A program made the translations under genes and the position numbers. From Deltaproteobacteria bacterium (GTDB lineage Bacteria > Chloroflexota > Dehalococcoidia > Dehalococcoidales > BS750m-G39): 6,796 nt of DNA. The notes under the pieces were generated by a model that was not told the origin of the DNA, did no database searches, and saw nothing but the letters and a program-made list of their open reading frames with translations. Below are positions 1-5,383 of this stretch, one piece after another (the first letter of the stretch is position 1; each line of letters begins with the position of its first letter). Location of the stretch: positions 1-6,796 of the forward strand of contig JABMRW010000012.1 in the NCBI GenBank assembly GCA_013202445.1, in the 5' to 3' direction.

Positions 1-1
1 C

Positions 2-16
2 AGAAGTGATACTTCT
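2..16. repeat. Short perfect hairpin at window edge
   Basis: AGAAGT at 2-7 is the exact reverse complement of ACTTCT at 11-16, with a 3-base loop. A pyrimidine-rich stretch with short T runs follows (17-30). It could be the distal part of a terminator for a gene left of the window, but the stem is AT-rich and the T tract is broken, so this is a weak call. Confidence 0.3.
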
Positions 17-110
17 ATCAATTTCTTCTTAATGGGGGCGGGGGGAAGGAGGGGCTAATCTCTCCCCTCTGGGGGGTGGGGTGAGAAAGTGCCAGAAGCG
101 GAGCTTATGA

Positions 111-125
111 GGGAGGGTGGGTGGG
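111..125 (+). other. Potential G-quadruplex
   Basis: Four runs of exactly three G (111-113, 115-117, 119-121, 123-125) are separated by single bases A, T and T. This G3N1G3N1G3N1G3 layout is the arrangement known to favour very stable parallel quadruplexes. It lies on the non-template strand with respect to pyrG, about 110 bp upstream of the -35 box, so it would not be part of the pyrG mRNA from the predicted promoter. Whether it folds in the cell is unknown. Confidence 0.6.
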
Positions 126-132
126 TAGAAAA

Positions 133-202
133 AGAACTTTTAAAAAGGGGGGTGGGAAAAGATATAAATGGGGGTGGGGAAAAGAGAACTGTTAAAAAGG
201 GG
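133..202. repeat. Spaced direct repeat, 18 bp, 52 bp apart
   Basis: AGAACTTTTAAAAAGGGG at 133-150 recurs as AGAACTGTTAAAAAGGGG at 185-202, with 17 of 18 bases the same. The copies start 52 bp apart, close to five helical turns, so a protein could meet both on one DNA face. A G-run/T/G-run element follows the first copy and another precedes the second. This may be a binding-site pair for a regulator or simply the relic of local duplication. Confidence 0.55.
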
Positions 203-235
203 AACACCGGTAAAAATCCCCGGTTAATATAACTA

Positions 236-264
236 TTGACAAGAGGTATCCCCATCATTATAAT
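236..264 (+). promoter_or_regulatory. Sigma70-type promoter of pyrG operon
   Basis: A perfect TTGACA -35 box at 236-241 and a perfect TATAAT -10 box at 259-264 are separated by the ideal 17 bp. An AT-rich stretch (about 224-235) directly upstream could act as an UP element. Transcription should start near 270-272, giving an untranslated leader of about 56 bases before the pyrG ATG. The leader contains a C run (274-278) and no terminator-like hairpin, so the attenuation by G-run slippage known for Bacillus pyrG is not evident here. No other promoter of this quality was found in the window, so it probably drives the whole cluster. Confidence 0.85.
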
Positions 265-290
265 ATTAAGAAACCCCCACTTCTTGTCAA
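236..290. promoter_or_regulatory. Inverted repeat flanking the pyrG -10 box
   Basis: Positions 236-247 and 279-290 are reverse complements at 11 of 12 bases (outer 9 bases perfect: TTGACAAGA / TCTTGTCAA). The left arm contains the pyrG -35 box; the right arm lies just downstream of the start site. Arm centres are 43 bp apart, about four helical turns. The right arm read on the minus strand is itself a TTGACA box, followed by TAATAT after 16 bp or TATTAT after 19 bp. The element could therefore be an operator pair or two face-to-face overlapping promoters. Confidence 0.45.
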
Positions 291-326
291 GATTATTTCT
301 ATTGAATTCCTAGGTTTGTTTTCCCC

Positions 327-1967
327 ATGTCAAAGTATATCTTTGTAACCGGTGGCGTAGTTAGTTCCGTTGGCAAGGGTATCACCGTCGCTTCTATCGG
401 CACCATCCTGAAGAGTCGGCAGATATCGGTAACGGCGCAGAAGCTTGACCCCTATCTTAACGTCGACCCGGGAACGATGTCACCCTACCAGCACGGCGAG
501 GTCTTCGTCACCCAGGACGGCGCCGAGACCGACCTCGACCTGGGCAACTACGAGCGCTTTATCGACGTCAACATGACCACCGAGTCCAGCGTTACCTCGG
601 GGCAAATCTACAGCGAGGTTATCGCCAAGGAGCGGCGGGGGGATTTCCTGGGGGGGACTATCCAGGTGGTGCCACACGTTACCTCCGAGATAAAGGACCG
701 ATTCAAACGGCTGGCCGAGAAATCTAAAGCCGATGTGGTTATCATCGAGGTGGGGGGCACCGTGGGCGATATCGAGGGGCTGCCCTTCCTGGAGGCCGCC
801 CGGCAGATGCGCAACGAGGTGGGGCGGGATAATATTCTCTATGTCCATGTCACCCTGCTCCCCTACCTTAATTCCACAAAGGAGCTGAAAACCAAGCCCA
901 CCCAGCACAGCGTCAACGAGCTGAGGCGCATCGGCATCCAGCCCGATATTATAGCCTGCCGCAGTGACTACCCCATCTCGGAGGAGATAAGAAGTAAGAT
1001 ATCCCTGTTCTGCGATGTGGAAAGGAAGGCGGTTATCCCCCTGACCACGGTATCTACTATTTATGAGGTGCCGCTGGTGCTGGAGGAGGAGGGGCTGGGG
1101 CAGTTGATTACCGATAAGTTGAAGCTAAAGCCCCAAACACCCGACCTGAGCCAGTGGAAGGAGCTGGTTAATCTTATCAAGACGCCGCGTGAGCCGGTGA
1201 AAATAGCGCTGGTGGGTAAATACGTGGAGCTGCAGGACGCCTACTTTTCGGTGCGGGAGGCACTGCAACACGCCATCCTGCACCACGGGCGGGACCTGGA
1301 GCTTATCTGGGTGTCTTCGGAGACGCTGGAAAACAGCGGGGATGATTCGGTGCTGCGCCAGGTGCAGGGTATTATCGTGCCCGGCGGCTTCGGCATCAGG
1401 GGCATAGAGGGCATGGTGAGAGCGGCAACTTACGCCCGTGAGAACAAGATACCCTACCTGGGGCTGTGCCTGGGGATGCACGTCATGGTCATCGAGTTTG
1501 CCCGCTACGCCCTGGGCTCGAAGGAGGCCAATTCCACCGAGTTCGACGCCAAAACCAGCCATCCCGTCATCGACTTCCTTCCCGACCAGAAGGGCCAGAA
1601 AATCAAGGGGGGCACCATGCGCCTGGGCAACTACCCCTGTAAACTGGCCAGCGGCAGCCGGGCCGATAGGGCCTACGGGCAGAGCCTGATATACGAGCGC
1701 CACCGGCACCGCTATGAATTTAACAATGAATACCGCCAGCGGCTGGAGAAGGCGGGGCTGGTCTACAGCGGGCTTTCCCCCGACGGGAGGCTGGTTGAGG
1801 TCTGCGAGGTGGCCGACCACCCCTGGATGCTGGCCTGCCAGTTCCACCCCGAATTCGGCTCCCGCCCCGGCCACCCCCACCCCCTGTTCCGTGATTTTAT
1901 CGGCGCCGCCAAGAATGTCTTAAGGGAAGGGGCGCAACCACCCTTGCCCCTTCCCTCCAATTTATAA
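327..1967 (+). CDS. pyrG: CTP synthase (glutamine hydrolysing)
   Basis: This enzyme makes CTP from UTP, ATP and glutamine in the cytoplasm, the last step of pyrimidine nucleotide synthesis. The 546 residues match the usual bacterial length of about 545. The N-terminal synthase domain (about 1-267) has the P-loop GGVVSSVGKG with K17, the KLDPYLNVDPGTMSP block with K39, and the metal ligands D71 (in DGAETDLDLGNYERF) and E141 (VEVGGTVGDIE-type block). The glutaminase domain (about 290-535) has oxyanion motif PGGFG (352-356), nucleophile C381 in GLCLGMH, and H507 and E509 in FHPEF, completing the triad. The residue four after the cysteine is His where Gln is usual; the family pattern tolerates it. 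The start is fixed by the family N terminus MSKYIFVTGG; the ribosome binding site is weak (AGG at 312-314). The last dozen residues (Pro/Leu rich) are encoded by a hairpin. Confidence 0.98.
   Translation: MSKYIFVTGGVVSSVGKGITVASIGTILKSRQISVTAQKLDPYLNVDPGTMSPYQHGEVFVTQDGAETDLDLGNYERFIDVNMTTESSVTSGQIYSEVIAKERRGDFLGGTIQVVPHVTSEIKDRFKRLAEKSKADVVIIEVGGTVGDIEGLPFLEAARQMRNEVGRDNILYVHVTLLPYLNSTKELKTKPTQHSVNELRRIGIQPDIIACRSDYPISEEIRSKISLFCDVERKAVIPLTTVSTIYEVPLVLEEEGLGQLITDKLKLKPQTPDLSQWKELVNLIKTPREPVKIALVGKYVELQDAYFSVREALQHAILHHGRDLELIWVSSETLENSGDDSVLRQVQGIIVPGGFGIRGIEGMVRAATYARENKIPYLGLCLGMHVMVIEFARYALGSKEANSTEFDAKTSHPVIDFLPDQKGQKIKGGTMRLGNYPCKLASGSRADRAYGQSLIYERHRHRYEFNNEYRQRLEKAGLVYSGLSPDGRLVEVCEVADHPWMLACQFHPEFGSRPGHPHPLFRDFIGAAKNVLREGAQPPLPLPSNL
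1923..1956 (+). promoter_or_regulatory. GC-rich hairpin overlapping pyrG 3' end
   Basis: AGGGAAGGGGC (1923-1933) pairs perfectly with GCCCCTTCCCT (1946-1956): an 11-bp stem with a 12-base loop, inside the last codons of pyrG and ending nine bases before its stop codon. The following AATTTATAAAAT is AT-rich but lacks a clean T run, so it is at best a leaky terminator. It could instead mark the 3' end of a processed pyrG mRNA or set the ratio between pyrG and the downstream genes. Confidence 0.6.
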
Positions 1968-1971
1968 AATA

Positions 1972-1989
1972 GCGCCCCCTGAAGGAGGC
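1972..1989 (+). promoter_or_regulatory. Strong RBS in a possible masking hairpin
   Basis: AAGGAGG at 1982-1988 is a near-ideal Shine-Dalgarno sequence 8 bases before the lipoprotein ATG and fixes that start. The preceding GCCCCC (1974-1979) can pair with GGAGGC (1984-1989) around a TGAA loop with one C-A mismatch, hiding the site. Alternatively GCGCCCC (1972-1978) pairs perfectly with GGGGCGC (1929-1935) inside the upstream hairpin, which would leave the site free. The pairings are seen in the sequence; their regulatory role is inference. Confidence 0.5.
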
Positions 1990-1996
1990 ACAAACG

Positions 1997-4687
1997 ATGA
2001 GCACCACCAAAAAAATATTAATCTCCTGTCTGTTAATCATTGTCCTCATCGCTATTCCCCTGACCGGATGCCCCAAGCCCGGTATCGATAAGTGGGGGGC
2101 TATCGATATACTGGTGGGTGAGATAATACCCCCGGCCGATTCCGACGCCAGAATTTCGGCCTTCATGCCCTCCGAGATGCTGAAGAAGGGCGATGTCGTC
2201 ACCTCGGAGGACGGCACCGATTACCCGATAGACAAAAACACCTGGTTTATTTTCATAGATGACGACCCGCAGGCCTTCTATGCCCACGCCACCCGCTATG
2301 TCTTCATCGACGCCCGAAACGGCAGCTATGACATCGTCAGTGAAAGCTGGCCGCCCCTGATCAATAATTTCTCCATGTGGGATACCACTAATGTGGGGCG
2401 GGGACACCTCATCGAGGTCTGGTCGGTACTGGGATACCCGGGGCCAATTGCCGGCAGCGCCAATACCAACCCCACCGCTGACTACGGGGATGCCCCCGAC
2501 GGGCAGGACGCCTACTACGGAGTCCTGGGGCGCTACCCCACCCTGTTTAATACCACCAACAGCCAGTTCGGCCGACCGGGAGGGCATACCCTCAACATCG
2601 GCCAGGAGACGCTCGGCTTTAACGTGAGCGCCGAGGTCGACGCCAACGACCCCAACGACCCGGACGGGGTGCCCAATCTGGTTGATGCCGACAGCGACGA
2701 GAGAATCTATATCATCACCGAACTGAGCCAGGCCAGGCTGGCCTTCACCGTGGCCGTCAGCGCCGGCGCTCCCGATATGACCCGCTACGCCAACGCCCTG
2801 ATTGACTTTGACCAGAGCGGGAACTGGAGTAGCGGTGCCGCCGGGGCGGAGTGGGTTACCGTCAACCTGGCGGTAGATGTTGACCCCGGCACCTCGGATA
2901 CGATAATGACCCCCCTCTTTGCCTGGGGGAAAGCGACCCCGCCGGTCTGGCCGGTCTGGATGAGACTGGCCCTGACCCGGGCTAAAATCGAGGAAAGCCA
3001 GTTCGCCAACGTGGGCGGCTGGGACGGCAGCGGCCAGTTTGAATACGGCGAAATCGAGGACTACTGCGGTTTCCTGACCGATAACCCGCCGCCACCCAAC
3101 GGCAACGGCAACGGGGAACCACCACCGCCCAACGGCAATGGCAACGGGGGACCGCCACCTCCAGGGCCGGAAAAAGGCCCCTGCGGCTACGACATAAACT
3201 ATTACGTGATTACCATCAGCGGCGGCGACCTGGGAAAACATATCCGCCAGGGAGTGCCTATCGTGCAGCGTTCCGTAGACAAGGTGAACCAGGCTGCCGC
3301 CGCACAGGGCTATATTTCGATGGGCAATCTCGGCCCCGGCAATAACTCTTTGTCCAACCTTGGCCAAGCCTTTGACGACCTGGCCAAAGCGGTGAAGTGC
3401 GGGGACTATGTATTGATATATATCTGCGGACACGGCAAGAAGACGGGGGACGGGGGTATCGCCCTGAAGAACAGCAGTGGCAAAACGCAGGAGGAAATGA
3501 AACCGGGTGACCTGGCCGCTCTCCTGAGCAAAATCAAGCCCTGCCCCGATGAAGACTGCGAAACGCCGGAGAAGTGCTGCCACGTTTCCGTGATAATAGA
3601 GTCCTGTTACGCGGGCCACTTCAACACGCCCGGGGTGACCGGGCCGGGAAGGGTGGTGGTGGGGACGTCGACCGACACCCCATCACGGGCCACCCCCAGC
3701 GGAGGCGTCTATACCAACGGCTTTGCCGAGGCTGCCGGCGACCCCAAAGCGGATACCACCGACCCGCCCGACGGCGTTGACCCCGCCGAAGCCGGTGCTG
3801 CCGGGGAGGCAGCGGTGGCCGAGCACAGAGACGCCAACAAGACGGGGCAGAAGCCCTGGAGCAGTGATAACCAGTGGTGCGACTGCAAGTGCCCCTGCTC
3901 ACCGGGCATAGATGTGGAGAAATGGGTCTGGGACGAGATGGGTGAGGAGTGGGTGGATGAGATTGAAGCCTGGCCCGGCCAGCTGGTTACCTTTAGAGTA
4001 GATATCGAGAGCAGCGGCAAGTGCCGCGACATCGTTGATTTGGAGATGGTGGACTTTCTGCCCGACTGCCTGGAGTACGTCGGGGGGGCGGTGCTCTACG
4101 CCGGCGGCGAAACCTATGACCGATCCCCCGCTGACATCAGCCAGGGTGACGGGGGGCTGGAGCTGAGTTGGAACCTGTTGGAGATAGAGTCCCTGGCGCC
4201 GGGAGAGAGCATAGCTATTGAATATGAGGCCATCGCCGAGGGGCTGGGGGAAAATGAAAATATAGTTTACGCCAGCGCCCACTGCGGCTATGACTACAAC
4301 GTGGTCGTTACCGACGATGACGCCGCCAGCGTCCTGGTGACTATGCCGCTATCCCAGGATGTGCTGCAAATCTCCCTGGAAGGCTATTCCCGCTGCTACT
4401 ATGTCGATGAGCCTGATAAGGAATGCCAGTACTGCACCGTCACCATCAAATTCCACGCGCTTGACCTCACCGGCGGCAAGCTGCCGATCACCAGTCTAGC
4501 TCTGAATGTGAACGGAGAGCCGTTCTTCAGCCTCGAAGATATATCCTCGGAGTTCTTCGGGGATACGATGGAGATGGAGGCCTACTGCGGGCAGGACATT
4601 CATGTCGAGCTGATGGCCACCAACTCGCTCGGCCTGGAGGCCTACTTAAGCAAGACCGGCAACACTCTCGAGGGTGAAATTGAATAG
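1997..4687 (+). CDS. Caspase-like multidomain surface lipoprotein (GEVED, DUF11)
   Basis: The exact gene is not recognised; domains are. The protein has 896 residues. Residues 1-24 form a lipoprotein signal peptide (KK, hydrophobic stretch, lipobox LTGC) with lipidated C25, so it should be anchored outside the cytoplasmic membrane. Residues 35-150 form an unassigned alpha/beta segment. Residues 162-356 are a GEVED domain: DYGDAPD (162-168), GGHT (195-198), Asp-rich loop (215-235), IDFDQSGNW (269-277) and YGEIEDY (350-356). A Pro/Asn/Gly linker (364-391) follows. Residues 400-580 look like a clan CD (caspase-fold) peptidase, closest in feel to C13 legumain-type: YICGHG with H479, then IIESCYAG with C537, then a VVVGTSTD strand. 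Next come CxCxCxC (628-634), a DUF11-like beta domain (637-782) and a C-terminal Ig-like domain (785-896). The mature chain has 21 cysteines. The protease and its substrate are inferred; a surface adhesion or processing role is possible. Translation may be coupled to pyrG. Confidence 0.9.
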   Translation: MSTTKKILISCLLIIVLIAIPLTGCPKPGIDKWGAIDILVGEIIPPADSDARISAFMPSEMLKKGDVVTSEDGTDYPIDKNTWFIFIDDDPQAFYAHATRYVFIDARNGSYDIVSESWPPLINNFSMWDTTNVGRGHLIEVWSVLGYPGPIAGSANTNPTADYGDAPDGQDAYYGVLGRYPTLFNTTNSQFGRPGGHTLNIGQETLGFNVSAEVDANDPNDPDGVPNLVDADSDERIYIITELSQARLAFTVAVSAGAPDMTRYANALIDFDQSGNWSSGAAGAEWVTVNLAVDVDPGTSDTIMTPLFAWGKATPPVWPVWMRLALTRAKIEESQFANVGGWDGSGQFEYGEIEDYCGFLTDNPPPPNGNGNGEPPPPNGNGNGGPPPPGPEKGPCGYDINYYVITISGGDLGKHIRQGVPIVQRSVDKVNQAAAAQGYISMGNLGPGNNSLSNLGQAFDDLAKAVKCGDYVLIYICGHGKKTGDGGIALKNSSGKTQEEMKPGDLAALLSKIKPCPDEDCETPEKCCHVSVIIESCYAGHFNTPGVTGPGRVVVGTSTDTPSRATPSGGVYTNGFAEAAGDPKADTTDPPDGVDPAEAGAAGEAAVAEHRDANKTGQKPWSSDNQWCDCKCPCSPGIDVEKWVWDEMGEEWVDEIEAWPGQLVTFRVDIESSGKCRDIVDLEMVDFLPDCLEYVGGAVLYAGGETYDRSPADISQGDGGLELSWNLLEIESLAPGESIAIEYEAIAEGLGENENIVYASAHCGYDYNVVVTDDDAASVLVTMPLSQDVLQISLEGYSRCYYVDEPDKECQYCTVTIKFHALDLTGGKLPITSLALNVNGEPFFSLEDISSEFFGDTMEMEAYCGQDIHVELMATNSLGLEAYLSKTGNTLEGEIE
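3086..3169 (+). repeat. Tandem repeat encoding Pro/Asn/Gly linker
   Basis: Two 33-base units encode PPPPNGNGNGE and PPPPNGNGNGG, followed by a partial unit PPPPGP. It separates the GEVED domain from the caspase-like domain and should be a flexible, extended extracellular spacer. The codons differ between units, so the peptide rather than the DNA repeat appears to be kept. Length variation between strains is plausible. Confidence 0.85.
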
Positions 4688-4697
4688 AGGTTAAAAA

Positions 4698-5357
4698 ATG
4701 GAAATCTTTCTGGATACAGCTAACGTTAAAGAGATAAGGCAGGGGGCCAAACTGGGGGTGGTCAGCGGGGTTACCACCAACCCCAGCCTGCTGTCCAAAG
4801 AAGGCAACGCTGACTACGAGGCGGTGGTAAAGGAAATCTGCACCATTATCCCCGGGCCGGTTTCGGCCGAGGTGGTGGTGGAGGGGGCGGAGGCTATGAT
4901 TGAGCAGGCCCGAAAAATAGCCGCCTGGGCGCCTAATGTGGTCATTAAAATACCGGCTACCGCCGAGGGGCTGGAGGTGACTTCCGCGCTGGCCAGGGAG
5001 AAGATAAAGGTCAACTTTACCCTGTGCTTTTCACTGAACCAGGCCCTGCTCGGCGCGCTGGCCGGAGCCGCCTTCGTCAGCCCCTTCGTCGGCCGGCTGG
5101 ATGACGCCGGCCACGACGGCATGGAGCTGGTAGAAGACATCGTCGATGTCTTTGACTATTACCAGCTGCCTACTAAAGTGATTGCCGCCAGCATCCGCCA
5201 CCCCGAACACTGCCTGGCGGCGGCTAAGGCGGGGGCGCACATCGCCACCGTGCCCTATAAAGTGCTGATGCAGATGACTAAACACCCGCTTACCGATGTC
5301 GGTGTCGCCCGCTTTTTAAGCGACTGGCAGGGTATTTCACGGGGAAAGGGGAAATAG
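4698..5357 (+). CDS. tal: Transaldolase, FSA/TalC family
   Basis: This is a cytoplasmic Schiff-base aldolase of the small (about 220-residue) transaldolase family, moving a dihydroxyacetone unit between sugar phosphates in the non-oxidative pentose phosphate pathway. Seen in the 219-residue product: N-terminal LDTAN with D6, VTTNPSL (25-31), the lysine K84 in VVIKIPAT that forms the Schiff base, SPFVGRLDD (128-136), AASIRHP and a terminal KHPLTD / FLSDW block. E58 (in SAEV) and F130 occupy positions where fructose-6-phosphate aldolase of E. coli has Gln and Tyr; this favours true transaldolase over FSA activity. The ATG is 10 bp after the lipoprotein stop; its AGAGG site (4686-4690) overlaps that stop codon, suggesting coupled translation. 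The family is often annotated fsa or tal without experiment. Confidence 0.93.
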   Translation: MEIFLDTANVKEIRQGAKLGVVSGVTTNPSLLSKEGNADYEAVVKEICTIIPGPVSAEVVVEGAEAMIEQARKIAAWAPNVVIKIPATAEGLEVTSALAREKIKVNFTLCFSLNQALLGALAGAAFVSPFVGRLDDAGHDGMELVEDIVDVFDYYQLPTKVIAASIRHPEHCLAAAKAGAHIATVPYKVLMQMTKHPLTDVGVARFLSDWQGISRGKGK

Positions 5358-5368
5358 CCATGGAGGGT

Positions 5369-5374
5369 GGAGGT
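5369..5374 (+). promoter_or_regulatory. RBS deciding the rho start
   Basis: GGAGGT lies 9 bases before the ATG at 5384. A competing in-frame ATG at 5360 would add MEGGGSNN and has only a weaker purine stretch before it (AGGGGA near 5348). The eight extra residues include Gly codons produced by the Shine-Dalgarno sequence itself, and Rho proteins commonly begin MNxTEL, so 5384 is preferred. Confidence 0.75.
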
Positions 5375-5383
5375 AGCAATAAC

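Larger units (their letters stand above)
1..235. other. Non-coding G-rich upstream region
   Basis: No gene can be supported here. Open frames on either strand are low-complexity translations of G or C runs (Pro, Ser and Phe on the minus strand) without recognisable domains. What is seen is strong strand asymmetry: long G runs on the + strand at 34-38, 40-45, 51-54, 71-76, 78-81, 147-152, 170-174 and 176-179, separated by A-rich stretches. The pattern of five or six G, one T, then three or four G occurs three times (71-81, 147-156, 170-179). A small AT-rich hairpin lies at the left edge and a weak one at 206-224 (ACCGG / CCGGT). The end of the preceding gene is not in the window. Confidence 0.75.

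Noticed and set aside
199..224. Terminator of an upstream gene (GGGGA/TCCCC or ACCGG/CCGGT)
   Set aside because: Stems are 5 bp only, compete with each other, and are not followed by a T run.
55..258. 67-codon minus-strand frame in the upstream region
   Set aside because: The product is Pro/Ser/Phe-rich because it reads C runs opposite the G-rich tract; there is no ribosome binding site evidence or domain.
271..326. CTP-dependent attenuation leader like that of Bacillus pyrG
   Set aside because: The leader lacks an initial G run for slippage and any stem followed by a T tract, so that mechanism is not supported.
1944..1970. Internal promoter for the lipoprotein (TTGCCC, 15-bp spacer, TAAAAT)
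   Set aside because: The -35 match is only 4 of 6, the spacer is short, and the -35 bases belong to the hairpin arm. It is not strong enough to list as a feature.
2033..3619. 528-codon open frame on the minus strand opposite the lipoprotein
   Set aside because: It lies antisense to a frame with clear signal peptide, GEVED and caspase motifs and a strong RBS. Its own translation shows no domain, and long antisense frames are expected in GC-rich coding DNA.
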